Part shown: piece by piece, positions 41,354 to 50,943 of the stretch
Position numbering within the stretch: position 1 is the first letter of the stretch
Layout: every line of letters starts with the position of its first letter
Assembly (NCBI GenBank): GCA_947447665.1
Contig: CANFJX010000014.1
Coordinates: forward strand, 1 to 59,179
Origin: Bacteriovoracaceae bacterium
GTDB taxonomy: Bacteria > Bdellovibrionota > UBA1018
DNA: 59,179 nt
Reading direction: 5' to 3'
Notes under the pieces: generated by a model
Database searches by the model: none
Told to the model about the DNA's origin: nothing
The model's input: the letters and a program-made list of their open reading frames with translations, nothing else
Translations under genes and position numbers: made by a program

Positions 41354-41488
41354 CCCTCCGGTCCTCGCACTACCGTGCTCGGCCTCCAGTCAAGTCTCGG
41401 AGAGGGCCCGCAAGCGGGCACCCCTTCTCCTCCGACATTCTCGTCCTAGCCTAGAGTACAAAACGCTCCGCGTTTTTTCATTTACATA
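41354..41488. other. GC-rich non-coding block between att-like repeats
   Basis: No gene is apparent. The block is C/G-rich unlike its surroundings and contains a hairpin GCCCGCAAGCGGGC (within about 41409-41424) framed by GGAGAGG/CCTTCTCC-type arms, then AAAACGC-TCC-GCGTTTT followed by T (about 41459-41477), which looks like a small terminator. With the operator region, it makes up the gene-free stretch 41221-41540. Confidence 0.5.
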
Positions 41489-41547
41489 CCAGCCAAATAA
41501 AAAAGCCCAGAGTCGCTTTCGCGGTCTGGGCTTTTTTATTTGGCTGG
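41489..41547. terminator. Bidirectional terminator at the tRNA-Gln 3' end
   Basis: A perfect 23-bp inverted repeat (41489-41511 and 41525-41547) has core AAAAAAGCCCAGA and TCTGGGCTTTTTT around a GCGAAAGC-type loop. It serves as the terminator of tRNA-Gln read leftward. Its outer arms unusually include the CCA end of the tRNA gene and a mirror copy of it. Confidence 0.85.
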
Positions 41548-41614
41548 GGGACTAGGACTCGAACCTAGATAGCCAGAGTCAGAGTCTGGAGTCCTACCAT
41601 TAGACGATCCCCCA
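41541..41614 (-). tRNA. tRNA-Gln (anticodon CTG)
   Basis: A 74-nt gene read on the minus strand. Acceptor stem TGGGGGA pairs with TCCCCCA, followed by discriminator G and an encoded CCA. The D arm is GTC/GAC, the anticodon stem CCAGA/TCTGG with loop CTCTGAC (anticodon CTG, reading CAG), and the T arm CTAGG-TTCGAGT-CCTAG. It lies 75 nt downstream of gltX on the same strand. Confidence 0.96.
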
Positions 41615-41689
41615 ATCGATCACTCAAAGGCCATTTTATTACCCGACCTGAGCTTCTCTGTCCAGACTAAATCGCCAGATTACCTCAAC

Positions 41690-43225
41690 TTAGAGCTGCT
41701 CTACTTTGCTCAATCGCGACTCAACCAAATCCCAAGGCAGAAGAGATAAAAGCTCAAACAACCCTGCGCTCACGAGGCGACCCGTGACGACGAGACGCAT
41801 CGGTTGGGCAAGATCTCCTAACTTAATCCCATGCTGTTCGCCGATCTGACGCAAGAACGCATCCACTTCAGTCGGACCCATACCCAGCTGCCCCAGAGAG
41901 GGGCAGCTTCCCCAAACTTCCCGATCTTGCGCAGAGCGCGACTCAGAGGAGTGGGAACTCGCTGACGCTTCAGAGACACGAGCGTTTAAAAGATGAAGGC
42001 AATGCTTCACTGCAGCTTGGGTGGCGGCCTTTAAGTTAGGATCTTTGTTCCACTTTAAACCGCTCGGATCGACCTCAATGACGCCAGGGGTGCAGAGAGG
42101 CACCATTTGATCGGCGAGCTCCTTCACCAGTTTCACTTTGGGCTGAATCAGAGCGGCAATCTGAACACCGAGGGAGGTGCGCGCACGCGTCAAGGCTTCC
42201 TCACTAAAAAGATGCGGGTAATCGTCCAAGACGATTTGAGCTAACCTCTCTGGAGAGGCCTTCCTGATATGTTCGCCATTGAGCCAAAGGAGCTTTTCTG
42301 TGTTAAATACAGCCGAGCTTTTTTGCACATGATCAAAAGAGAAAAACTGGATCATCTCCTCAATACTGAAAACTTCCTGATCTCCATGACTCCACCCGAG
42401 TCGGGCCAAGAAGTTAAGCAAAGCTTCGGGCAGGTATCCCTCGGCGCGATACGCATTAGCGGATACGGCTCCATGCCTCTTAGAAAGCTTCTTCTTATCC
42501 GCCCCTAAAATCATAGGAAGATGGGCAAATTGGGGTACTGGGTATTTAAAAAATTGATACAGATGCATCTGCTTAGGGGTATTATTAATATGGTCGTCGC
42601 CCCGCAAAATATGAGTCATCTCGGAAAAGACATCATCCACAACCACAGAAAGATTGTAGGTCGGAGCGCCATTTGACCGAATGAGAACAAAGTCATCGAT
42701 ATCGACGTTTTCAAAGCGAATGGGACCTCGAATTAAATCAAGAAACTCCACACTTCCATCCAGCGGGATTTTTGCTCTAATTACAAAAGACTGGCCCACC
42801 GGATGATCCGTCCGAGAGCGACACCGGCGATCGTACTGAGGCTTCTTTCCCTCTTTCATCGCAATCTCTCGCATTTGCTCCACCTCTGCCTCAGTGCAGT
42901 AGCAGCGATAGGCGTGCCCAGATTCAATCAGGTCCTCGGCCCGCTGAGTATAGAGTTTAAGCCGCTGACTTTGAGAAAGCGGCTCCTCGTCCCAACTCAA
43001 ACCGAGCCACCTCATCGAAGCGATAATGTCTTGCGTAAAGCGATCTTCAGATCTCTCTAAATCCGTATCTTCGATTCGGAGAAGAAACTGACCTTGATGA
43101 TTTCTCGCGTAAAGCCAATTAAATAGGGCCGCCCGAACTCCGCCAATATGGAGAAATCCTGTAGGAGAGGGAGCAAAGCGAACTCGCACAGTTGAATTTT
43201 TTTTTGAATCTTGTTCTTGCATCAT
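41690..43225 (-). CDS. gltX: Glutamyl-tRNA synthetase
   Basis: A 511-aa class I synthetase charging tRNA-Glu. RFAPSPTGFLHIGGVRAALFNW carries the HIGH-type motif (HIGG), LLRIEDTDLERS follows, YNLSVVVDDVFSEMTHILRGDDHINNTPKQ is the catalytic domain, and KKLSKRHG is the KMSKS-type loop. GGAG eight nt before supports the ATG at 43225 over an in-frame start at 43267. Confidence 0.96.
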   Translation of the reverse strand: MMQEQDSKKNSTVRVRFAPSPTGFLHIGGVRAALFNWLYARNHQGQFLLRIEDTDLERSEDRFTQDIIASMRWLGLSWDEEPLSQSQRLKLYTQRAEDLIESGHAYRCYCTEAEVEQMREIAMKEGKKPQYDRRCRSRTDHPVGQSFVIRAKIPLDGSVEFLDLIRGPIRFENVDIDDFVLIRSNGAPTYNLSVVVDDVFSEMTHILRGDDHINNTPKQMHLYQFFKYPVPQFAHLPMILGADKKKLSKRHGAVSANAYRAEGYLPEALLNFLARLGWSHGDQEVFSIEEMIQFFSFDHVQKSSAVFNTEKLLWLNGEHIRKASPERLAQIVLDDYPHLFSEEALTRARTSLGVQIAALIQPKVKLVKELADQMVPLCTPGVIEVDPSGLKWNKDPNLKAATQAAVKHCLHLLNARVSEASASSHSSESRSAQDREVWGSCPSLGQLGMGPTEVDAFLRQIGEQHGIKLGDLAQPMRLVVTGRLVSAGLFELLSLLPWDLVESRLSKVEQL

Positions 43226-43298
43226 ACAACTAACTCCACCTGATGTTTCTCGATCGAGGTCCGTCACCTAGCCGCTACCGACCCTGAGAGCACTCTTT

Positions 43299-44147
43299 TT
43301 ATAGGTCCTTAGTTTTCTGAAACGGTTGTTCAATCTGGGTTACTTTTTCCATTCGCTCCGATTGCAGTGCCTCAGCATAGCGAAGAATTGCCCCGCGATC
43401 TCGGTCGTTCATTCTAAAGAGAACCCCTGCACCAGGATGGCCCTTTTCGACAAACCGCTTCGTTTGACCTACTTGAACCACTGAAGGAGGCCTTTGAGAC
43501 TGTCCGGCCTCATGACAACCTGCACAACTCTGAACAAAAAGCTTCTCGCCTCGCATGGCCGAAGGGTCCGTTCTTCTTTTTAAAAATAATGGGCCAAATT
43601 GATGACGGTAGTTAGTCAGCTCAATTTGGGTCAAGTTTGAAACAAAAAAGCTTTCAAGCGGCAATTCCTCATTTTGAATCTTAGGCTTGGACGTCCAAGG
43701 GACCACCACACTGACAGGACCGAGGGAATCCCGAGCAGACGAGCCTGAATGCATTGCTAGAAGCAGAGGATACTTGATCATCAGGGCACGAGGAACTAGA
43801 GCTTGCTGCCCTAAAGCATTTTTCAATACAATTAAATCGATTTGAGCTCGGTTCTCCAAAGGGAGGCTCTCCAAAGTCTGGTCTACCAAGCTAGCTAAAA
43901 GAAAGCCCTCGGACTTAACAACCTTCCCGCTCTTAGGATCTTTTTCGCGCGCTATTGATTTCTTGAAACGAGTTAAATCGTGCCAGGCCCAAACTTTAAG
44001 TTCTTGATTCACGCCGGGCGCATTGACGGTGGCAATTAAACGAAAACTAGGGTCCCCAACAGCGGGCAGCGATTGAGCCAAAGCGGGACAGACGCCCAGA
44101 AATCCTAAAACGAGGGCAGCCACTGGGGCCGCTAACATTTCAACCAT
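43299..44147 (-). CDS. Exported c-type cytochrome
   Basis: A 282-aa protein with a signal peptide (LAAPVAALVLGFLGVCPALA). The heme-binding CAGCH lies about 70 residues from the C-terminus in EKLFVQSCAGCHEAG, with a later Met in VLFRMNDRD as possible axial ligand. The N-terminal part (ELKVWAWHDLTRFKKS and FLLASLVDQTLESLP) is not a known cytochrome fold and may bind a partner. It likely transfers electrons in the periplasm. An open frame extends upstream to 44345, but AAGGGA and the signal peptide favour 44147. Confidence 0.78.
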   Translation of the reverse strand: MVEMLAAPVAALVLGFLGVCPALAQSLPAVGDPSFRLIATVNAPGVNQELKVWAWHDLTRFKKSIAREKDPKSGKVVKSEGFLLASLVDQTLESLPLENRAQIDLIVLKNALGQQALVPRALMIKYPLLLAMHSGSSARDSLGPVSVVVPWTSKPKIQNEELPLESFFVSNLTQIELTNYRHQFGPLFLKRRTDPSAMRGEKLFVQSCAGCHEAGQSQRPPSVVQVGQTKRFVEKGHPGAGVLFRMNDRDRGAILRYAEALQSERMEKVTQIEQPFQKTKDL

Positions 44148-44396
44148 GAATCTATTTCCCTTTCTAAACCTGGGGATACCAGTCTCTCTGAAGCGATTCT
44201 GGCGTCCTATCATGAACACCGAGTGTGTGCAATCTGCTCCGCCTGAGCGCGGCCCCCAGAACCCCTTACTATAATGACCCGTTTCATGAAATTTCCGTAG
44301 TTGATTCCGAAGTTCTTCACAATAGCTTAACACAACTGTCTTCATTCAAACCGACTCGAAAACTAAAACCCACATCCACCCAAACAGTAGAAGACA

Positions 44397-44425
44397 TTGA
44401 CAACCCCAGTCTAAATCTGTATAAG
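44397..44425 (+). promoter_or_regulatory. Near-consensus sigma-70 promoter of the rimP operon
   Basis: TTGACA (44397-44402) is a perfect -35 box and TATAAG (44420-44425) a near-perfect -10 box, exactly 17 nt apart. Transcription should start near 44432, giving a leader of about 77 nt before rimP. Confidence 0.85.
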
Positions 44426-44444
44426 TGGTGCCATGTGACTCAAC

Positions 44445-44473
44445 AAAGTGGGCTCGGGGCCCACTTTTTTTTT
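44445..44473 (+). terminator. Leader terminator (attenuator) before rimP
   Basis: AAAGTGGGC (44445-44453) pairs perfectly with 44459-44467 around TCGGG, followed by T (44465-44473). It lies only about 13 nt past the predicted transcription start. GGGCTC (44450-44455) could instead pair with GAGCCC (44483-44488), which would disrupt the hairpin. The arrangement suggests attenuation of rimP-nusA-infB. Confidence 0.8.
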
Positions 44474-44508
44474 ATGTAAAGGGAGCCCAAAGGGAAACAG
44501 CCTAGAAC

Positions 44509-45171
44509 ATGACCCAAGAGATTAATAACCCATCATCAACTCGACACCCGCATGAAAACCTCATTCAATTGGTGTCGCAATGGATTCACCCCATGGGTTA
44601 CCAAGTAGTTCATATCGAAGCCCAAACCCACCGACAGAAGACTTTGCGGATTTTCATTGATTATCTTGAATACTCAGGTGAAAAAACGATCGGCATTGAA
44701 GACTGCGTTCGTGTTTCTCGTGCTCTAGAGGAAACCTTGGATCAATCTCAGGAAATTGAAAACATTTTTCATGGTTCCTATGAATTAGAAGTTTCCTCTC
44801 CGGGAGTCGACCGTCCACTTAGGACATTACAAGATTTTGAACGATTTTCAGACAGGGAGATTCGAGTTCATGTTTATCGTGCACTCACGGGAGATGAAAT
44901 CGAAAACCCTGATTATCATGCCAAAAACCCGAAACAAAAAAACTTTTTAGGTCATTTACTGGCTCTTCGAGGAGAAAAAATTGCTCTCCGAATCTCTGAA
45001 AAGGGCAGTGAAATGATCCTCAAAAAAGTCAAATCGAAGCAGAAGGCATTACTCAATACAAACAGCGTGGAAGGTTCTGAAATCTTAATCCCCCTTCCCC
45101 TCATATCCAAAGCTCACCTCGAACCTCATTTTGATTTCGACGGGAGTGACGAAAGCGAGAAGACACAATGA
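44509..45171 (+). CDS. rimP: Ribosome maturation factor RimP
   Basis: A 220-aa RimP, needed for 30S subunit assembly. MGYQVVHIEAQ, LRIFIDYLE, IGIEDCVRVSRALEETLD and YELEVSSPGVDRPLRTLQDFERF are the family core. The C-terminal SH3-like part is longer than in E. coli and ends acidic. First gene of the rimP-nusA-infB-rbfA-truB operon; its stop overlaps the nusA start by 4 nt. Confidence 0.94.
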   Translation: MTQEINNPSSTRHPHENLIQLVSQWIHPMGYQVVHIEAQTHRQKTLRIFIDYLEYSGEKTIGIEDCVRVSRALEETLDQSQEIENIFHGSYELEVSSPGVDRPLRTLQDFERFSDREIRVHVYRALTGDEIENPDYHAKNPKQKNFLGHLLALRGEKIALRISEKGSEMILKKVKSKQKALLNTNSVEGSEILIPLPLISKAHLEPHFDFDGSDESEKTQ

Positions 45172-46592
45172 AACCATCTGAATTAAGCAGAGTCATCGAA
45201 GCCGTAGGTAAAGATCGCGGAATTAAGAAAGAAATTATTATCAGCGCTCTGGAGCAGGCCGTTTTGATGGCAGCCCAAAAAAAATACGGGCCGACTGCCA
45301 TCCTGGAAGCACACTACAACAATGATTCTGGCGAGATTGATCTATTTCAATTCAAGAAGGTGGTTGAGAGCGAGCCCGAAATGCTGGACGAAGCTGAGGA
45401 AATCGAACTCACCGAAGCACGCAAGCTCGATCCAGAAGCTGTCGTTGGCGACGAGCTTGGAATCAAAGTCGAAGGTGCTGGCTTTGGTCGAATTGACGCT
45501 CAAACCGCGAAACAAGTCATTTTTCAAAAAGTCAGAGATGCTGAACGAGAAATTGTTTTCAATGAATATGTTCACCGAAAAGGTGAAATCATTACGGGTA
45601 TTGCCCGAAGAATTGAACGAGGCAATCTCGTTATCGATTTGGGCAAAACAGATGCTCTCTTACCCCGAACAGAAATCATTCCTTCGGAACAGTTTAAGCC
45701 AGGCGATCGAGTTCAAGCCTATCTATCTGATGTAACTCTCACCAGCCGAGGGCCACAACTTTATTTAACACGAACCTCTCCGAAATATTTAATGAAGCTT
45801 TTCGAAGTGGAAGTTCCCGAAATTCGTGAAGGAATTGTTGAGATCAAACTCTGCGCAAGAGAGCCAGGCGCTCGCTCCAAAATTGCCGTCACCTCGAAAG
45901 ATCGAGATGTTGATCCCGTGGGAGCCTGTGTCGGCATGAAGGGGATTCGAGTTCAAAATGTGATCCAAGAGCTTAAGGGCGAAAAGATTGATATTATCCC
46001 ATGGTCAGATAATCCGGTCATGTTCGTCCGATCGGCTCTCGCCCCTGCAGAGATTTCTTCAGTCCGAATGGACGAGCGAAATCGAACCATGGAAATCATG
46101 GTCGAAGACGATCAGCTCTCACTCGCTATCGGAAGAAAAGGCCAGAACGTCCGCCTCGCTGCCCAACTCACTGGATGGAGACTGGACATTATTTCGAAAA
46201 CCAAACTCCAGAAGCGAACCTCTGAAGCCATTTTCAATCTCCAGCATATTGAAGGAGTGACAGAGACCATCGCACAGGGAATTTACCAAGCAGGCTATCT
46301 GAACGTAAGACAGGTGGCCGAAGCTGCAATCGAAAGTCTCCAGAAAATCCCTGGCTATGACTCCCTCGATACAGCAACTAGTTTAAAAGAGAGAGCTGCC
46401 GGAGTCGTTGAAAAAGCTGGCGACATGCTTTCTGTGGGCGCCCCACATGACGATGGAAAAGGCTCTTTCACTGCGCAGCCAGTTCCTGTAAAAGATGCTA
46501 GAGCTCTTGCAGAAGAACGTCTACGTGAGATGATGCGACAAGCTGGTACACCATCCCAAAACGTTGGCGACAAAAAAGAAAAGACGGAATAG
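45168..46592 (+). CDS. nusA: Transcription elongation/termination factor NusA
   Basis: A 474-aa NusA: N-terminal RNA-polymerase-binding domain ([20 protein letters not shown]), S1 domain ([21 protein letters not shown]), two KH domains ([21 protein letters not shown] and [21 protein letters not shown]), and one C-terminal helix-hairpin-helix module ([19 protein letters not shown]). It modulates pausing, intrinsic termination and antitermination, and in E. coli affects its own operon. ATGA overlap with rimP implies translational coupling. Confidence 0.97.
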   Translation: MKPSELSRVIEAVGKDRGIKKEIIISALEQAVLMAAQKKYGPTAILEAHYNNDSGEIDLFQFKKVVESEPEMLDEAEEIELTEARKLDPEAVVGDELGIKVEGAGFGRIDAQTAKQVIFQKVRDAEREIVFNEYVHRKGEIITGIARRIERGNLVIDLGKTDALLPRTEIIPSEQFKPGDRVQAYLSDVTLTSRGPQLYLTRTSPKYLMKLFEVEVPEIREGIVEIKLCAREPGARSKIAVTSKDRDVDPVGACVGMKGIRVQNVIQELKGEKIDIIPWSDNPVMFVRSALAPAEISSVRMDERNRTMEIMVEDDQLSLAIGRKGQNVRLAAQLTGWRLDIISKTKLQKRTSEAIFNLQHIEGVTETIAQGIYQAGYLNVRQVAEAAIESLQKIPGYDSLDTATSLKERAAGVVEKAGDMLSVGAPHDDGKGSFTAQPVPVKDARALAEERLREMMRQAGTPSQNVGDKKEKTE

Positions 46593-46632
46593 TCGTATGC
46601 CACAATTAGGATGGACCGAGGGAGACAAAAGA

Positions 46633-49491
46633 ATGTCTGAGCATGAGATGGTAAAAGTTTATGAACTTGCAAAGGAATTGGGAATTGATTCTATTTCCTT
46701 GCTCGACAAGCTCAAGAGCTTAAACATCAAAGTTAAAAATCATATGAGTGAACTCAAGAGCGAGGAAGTTCAAATCGCTCGGACCTCACTTCGCAAGGCC
46801 TCTGATTCTGATAAGGGAGCCAAAAAGGCACCAGTCAAAATCCGAAAAAAGGCCGGTGAAAGTGCTACTGCGTCTACATTAGCGGCAGAGACTGCGAGCG
46901 CGGAAAAGAAGCTCGCCTCGCCCATCATCCGCCGAAGAGTGAAGGCTGACGGCACTATGGAAGCCCCCACACTCCACGCTCGACCTTCACAGACGGTTGA
47001 AGCGACGACCGATGCCGGTGCTGACCATCACTTTGCTGAACAGCACACTGAAGAAGAAGGCGCTTACGGTGCGGCTCTTGAGGGTCAAACCGAAGACCAA
47101 TTGAGTGTAGCCCAGCTTGCTGAAGCGATCCCATCAGAAACCGAAGAGACAGCCGAACTCGAAGTCAACGCATCGGAACCAGCTGTAGGGTCCGAGTCAG
47201 AAGAGACCTGGATGGAACAATCTCAAGCAACATTAACTGCCTCGACAGATGGAGTCCACGCCGCTGCAGTAAGCCCTGCTACGACCCAGGCTGCCGAAGC
47301 GAGCATCAAAAGCACCCCGGAAGTCCCACCTGCGCGGGTTAAGCCAGCTCGGCCACCAGTCGTACTGACTCCCCGGCCCGTTGCACCTCGCCGAAGCATT
47401 CTAAAAATCGTAGAGGCAGCTCCGCCTCCTCCACGGCCTATTATTAAGCCAGCGCCGCTGCCTTCTTCTCCGATTAAACCTGCAGTAAAAGGCACAACCA
47501 CGACCCAGGATAAAGACGGCTTTAGAATCATCAAGATGACTAAAGAGAACCTCGATCAAATGGTCGAGGAAGAAGCCGCAAAGAAGAGAACAGGTGGCCG
47601 GGAGCCAGAAATTCGGCCTGAAGATGTGCGCTTTGCCGACTACCGAAAGAAGGAACTCGTTTTTCTCCCTAAGAAAAAGAGACTTCCACTCGGAAAAGAA
47701 ATCAAGAAAACCCAAAAAACGGTCGCTAAAGCTCAAAAGCGTATCGTTGAAATGCATGACACCATTAGCGTGCAAGACTTGGCAAATCAGCTCAGTGTTA
47801 AATCCATTGATGTGATTCGTAAGCTCATGTCTTTGGGACAGATGGCCACCATCAATCAGTCCCTTGACTTCGAGACAGCAACCTTGCTCGGACAAGAATA
47901 CCAATACGAAGTTCGAAATATCGCCTTCCAGGAAAACGACCTGATTGAGTCCTCAACAGACCAAGCAGAGGAGCTCAAGCCGAGACCTCCCATTGTTACG
48001 ATCATGGGTCACGTCGACCATGGTAAAACGACCTTACTCGATGCTATCCGAGAAGCGAACGTCGCAGGTGGCGAGGCTGGTGGAATTACCCAGCATATTG
48101 GGGCATACACGGTTGAGAAAAATGGCAAGCTCATTACTTTCATCGATACTCCTGGCCACGAGGCTTTCACGGTCATGCGGGCACGCGGAGCTAACGTCAC
48201 CGACATTGTCATCTTGGTCGTTTCGGCTGATGACGGCGTGATGCCTCAGACCCGAGAGGCAGTGAGTCATGCTCAAGCCGCCAAAGTCCCGATTATTGTC
48301 GCGATCAATAAAATCGATAAGCCAGGGGCCAATCCTGAGAAGATCAAGCAGTCCCTTTCAGAACTCAGCCTTCTCTCTGAAGACTGGGGTGGAGACACGA
48401 TTTTCGTTCCCGTGTCGGCACTGAAGAAGACCAACTTGGACAAACTCCTTGAATCAGTTCTGCTGCAAGCTGAAATGCTCGATCTGAAAGCCAATCCAAA
48501 CACCCGCGCAAGCGGAACTGTTTTGGAAGCTCGACTCGAAAAGGGCAGAGGTCCTGTGGTGAGTGTATTGATCAGCCGCGGAACACTGAATGTCGGGGAC
48601 CCCATCGTTGCTGGACCATTCTCTGGAAAAGTAAAAGCTCTCACCGATGACCAAGGTAGAATGGTGAAATCTGCTGGCCCTGGGATCGCAGTTGAAGTCT
48701 TAGGCTTCGAAGGTGTTCCTAATGCTGGTGAAGCTTTCAACGCAACTGATAAGGATGCCGATGCGCGCCTGATAGCTGGAAATCGTGTAGACAAAAATCG
48801 CACCAAGATTTCTGGCACTCAGGGAAAGGTCAGCTTAGAGGATCTCTTCTCTAAGATTCAGGCCGGCGAAATGAAGGAACTCAACGTAGTCCTTAAGGCT
48901 GACGCCTTTGGCTCCGTCGAGGCTATCCGCGACAGCCTAATCAAACTCAGCACTCCCAAGGTCAAAGTGAAAATCATTTTGGCTGCTCCCGGTGGAATTA
49001 CAGAGAGCGATGTCCTTTTGGCCAGCGCTTCTAATGCGATCATTATCGGCTTCAACGTCCGACCTGAAACCAAGGCGAGACAATTAGCCGAGGGTGAGCA
49101 CGTAGAAGTGAAGAGCTACAGCATCATTTATGAAGTGATTGATGACGTCAAGAAAGCCATGACTGGCTTGCTAGACAAGAAGAAGGTTGAGAAATTCTTG
49201 GGTCGAGCTGAAGTTCGCCAGATATTCTCTGTCCCGAAAATTGGAACCATCGCAGGTTGCTCCGTCATTGACGGAAAGATTCTCCGTGGAGCCAATGTTC
49301 GACTTCTTCGAGATAGTCGAGTCATTTTTGAGGGCAAGATGTCTTCCCTCAGACGCTTCAAGGATGACGCTAAGGAAGTAGCAACCGGATTCGAGTGCGG
49401 GATTGGGATTGAAAACTATAATGATCTCAAGCCAGGAGATCTGGTCGAGGCTTATCAAATCGAATTGGTAACCCCCGAACTCAACGCCTAA
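46633..49491 (+). CDS. infB: Translation initiation factor IF-2
   Basis: A 952-aa IF-2. It has the N-terminal IF2N motif ([22 protein letters not shown]), a long low-complexity Ala/Pro/Glu linker (about 70-300), a second IF2N-like module ([25 protein letters not shown]), then the GTPase domain with [21 protein letters not shown] and AINKIDKP, and the C-terminal beta-barrels that bind fMet-tRNA. An in-frame start at 46564 lies inside nusA; GGGAG before 46633 and the family N-terminus favour this start. In some species infB has internal starts. Confidence 0.96.
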   Translation: MSEHEMVKVYELAKELGIDSISLLDKLKSLNIKVKNHMSELKSEEVQIARTSLRKASDSDKGAKKAPVKIRKKAGESATASTLAAETASAEKKLASPIIRRRVKADGTMEAPTLHARPSQTVEATTDAGADHHFAEQHTEEEGAYGAALEGQTEDQLSVAQLAEAIPSETEETAELEVNASEPAVGSESEETWMEQSQATLTASTDGVHAAAVSPATTQAAEASIKSTPEVPPARVKPARPPVVLTPRPVAPRRSILKIVEAAPPPPRPIIKPAPLPSSPIKPAVKGTTTTQDKDGFRIIKMTKENLDQMVEEEAAKKRTGGREPEIRPEDVRFADYRKKELVFLPKKKRLPLGKEIKKTQKTVAKAQKRIVEMHDTISVQDLANQLSVKSIDVIRKLMSLGQMATINQSLDFETATLLGQEYQYEVRNIAFQENDLIESSTDQAEELKPRPPIVTIMGHVDHGKTTLLDAIREANVAGGEAGGITQHIGAYTVEKNGKLITFIDTPGHEAFTVMRARGANVTDIVILVVSADDGVMPQTREAVSHAQAAKVPIIVAINKIDKPGANPEKIKQSLSELSLLSEDWGGDTIFVPVSALKKTNLDKLLESVLLQAEMLDLKANPNTRASGTVLEARLEKGRGPVVSVLISRGTLNVGDPIVAGPFSGKVKALTDDQGRMVKSAGPGIAVEVLGFEGVPNAGEAFNATDKDADARLIAGNRVDKNRTKISGTQGKVSLEDLFSKIQAGEMKELNVVLKADAFGSVEAIRDSLIKLSTPKVKVKIILAAPGGITESDVLLASASNAIIIGFNVRPETKARQLAEGEHVEVKSYSIIYEVIDDVKKAMTGLLDKKKVEKFLGRAEVRQIFSVPKIGTIAGCSVIDGKILRGANVRLLRDSRVIFEGKMSSLRRFKDDAKEVATGFECGIGIENYNDLKPGDLVEAYQIELVTPELNA

Positions 49492-49523
49492 TCTAAGATT
49501 TAGGGTTTTGCAAAGGTAGTATT

Positions 49524-49916
49524 ATGCAAGAAACACGAAGAATGAGGCTTCAATCCGTTATTCAGGAAGAGCTATCCCAGCTCGTTCCACGAGAAGTCAA
49601 AGATCCACGAATCCCTCCACTCACCTTTACGGCAGTGGAGGTCACTGAGGATGGCAGTCAAGCGACTCTCTTTGTAGCTATCCTGGGCGGTTCCCATGGG
49701 GGTCACGATGGAGCTCCTCCCTTATCAGAAGAGGGGGCTAAACTCAGGATGAAGGATTGTCTGGCTGGCTTGGCCTCAGCTTCAGGGTTTATGCGCAGGC
49801 ACTTGGCGAAGATCCTCAGCGTGCGTCATATTCCAAGCCTCGTCTTCAGGGAAGATCACGGCTTTGAGAATGCGATTCGGGTTCAAGAACTCTTGAAGAA
49901 AATTTCTGACTCCTAA
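49524..49916 (+). CDS. rbfA: Ribosome-binding factor A
   Basis: A 130-aa RbfA, a KH-fold protein for late 16S maturation and cold adaptation. RRMRLQSVIQEELSQLV, VKDPRIPPLTFTAVEVTEDGSQATLFV and LAKILSVRHIPSLVFREDHGFENAIRVQELL are typical. It carries an insert of about 15 residues (GGSHGGHDGAPPLSEEG) in the middle. AAAGG supports the ATG; the stop overlaps the truB start (TAATG). Confidence 0.94.
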   Translation: MQETRRMRLQSVIQEELSQLVPREVKDPRIPPLTFTAVEVTEDGSQATLFVAILGGSHGGHDGAPPLSEEGAKLRMKDCLAGLASASGFMRRHLAKILSVRHIPSLVFREDHGFENAIRVQELLKKISDS

Positions 49917-50854
49917 TGGATGGCGCTCTACTCATTCAGAAAGATCCCGGGATCACTTCTTTTGGCGTAATTGAGGTCCTGAAAAGGCATTTAAGGGACA
50001 CGAAAAAAATCAAATCAAAAGACCTGCCCAAGCTGGGACACGGGGGTACGCTGGATCCGTTTGCAACCGGACTTCTCATAGTACTCGTGGGTCGAGGGGT
50101 GAAGCTTGCTCGTTATTTTTTGGGTGCAACGAAGGGTTATGAGGGATGGATCAAGTTTGGGGAGACCACCGTTCCAGGTGATCCCACTTCACCCGTCACA
50201 GAGACTTCGTCCAACCTACCCAGAGACTTAGAAGCAATTCAAGATCTAGCGACACGGTTCACCCGGCAACCTTACTTGCAAACTCCTCCGATGCACTCAG
50301 CTAAGAAGGTGAACGGCAGGCCGCTTTATGAGCTAGCTCGCGAGGGGATCGAGATTGAGCGCGAGCCCAAACTTTGTCATCTCTATGAGTTCAACATTTC
50401 GGATTATCAGTCCCCCAGGGCCCAGTTTCAAGTAAAATGTAGCTCAGGTACTTACATCCGAACTCTTGCGCAAGACCTAGGTAGACTTTCTCAGTCGGTT
50501 GCCATGCTGGAATCCCTCAATCGAACTCAGTCCGGTGTTTTTCGAAATGCGAACGCATGGAACATCACTGCCATTCTCGACTCAGAACAAAACTGGGACC
50601 AGCTCCCTTGCTGGGTACCTTTTGACGACCTCCTTAAGGGCTATCCCAGCGCAGAGGCCACGGCAGGAGAACACCAAGCTCTGCTGCAAGGTAAACAATC
50701 AGTCATTTTTTCCATTTTAAAACGCACCATTCAACCCAGTGAAAAATCCTCTGAACGCACGGACGACTGCGTCGGCATCTATCATGCTAATCGTATCATC
50801 GCCATCGCCCGCAAGGTGGATGACCTCTGGGGACTCGAGCGAGTTTTAACTTAG
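49916..50854 (+). CDS. truB: tRNA pseudouridine-55 synthase
   Basis: A 312-aa TruB that makes the T-loop pseudouridine. KDPGITSF, the catalytic region GHGGTLDPFATGLLIVLVG with its Asp, KGYEGWIKFGETT, PPMHSAKKVNGRPLYELAREG and CSSGTYIRTLAQDLG are visible. The C-terminus beyond residue 240 is diverged. The gene is coupled to rbfA by a one-base start/stop overlap and closes the operon. Confidence 0.95.
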   Translation: MDGALLIQKDPGITSFGVIEVLKRHLRDTKKIKSKDLPKLGHGGTLDPFATGLLIVLVGRGVKLARYFLGATKGYEGWIKFGETTVPGDPTSPVTETSSNLPRDLEAIQDLATRFTRQPYLQTPPMHSAKKVNGRPLYELAREGIEIEREPKLCHLYEFNISDYQSPRAQFQVKCSSGTYIRTLAQDLGRLSQSVAMLESLNRTQSGVFRNANAWNITAILDSEQNWDQLPCWVPFDDLLKGYPSAEATAGEHQALLQGKQSVIFSILKRTIQPSEKSSERTDDCVGIYHANRIIAIARKVDDLWGLERVLT

Positions 50855-50943
50855 AGCCTAACTCGGTCGTTCTCTCGAGTTGACAGATGCCTCCTTCCTG
50901 ATATTACCGAGAGAGTATTTTAAATTCTTAGTGGGAGATCGGA

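Noticed and set aside
39637..41540. Integron cassette array with attC sites
   Set aside because: Repeats lack the GTTRRRY/RYYYAAC core and there is no integrase; the tRNA-Gln end explains the shared sequence better.
46564..46632. Earlier infB start inside nusA
   Set aside because: It adds basic residues not typical of IF-2, and the ATG at 46633 has a good GGGAG.
50855..50943. TTGACA at about 50879 as promoter of the M13 peptidase gene
   Set aside because: No convincing -10 box at the right distance; noted only as possible.
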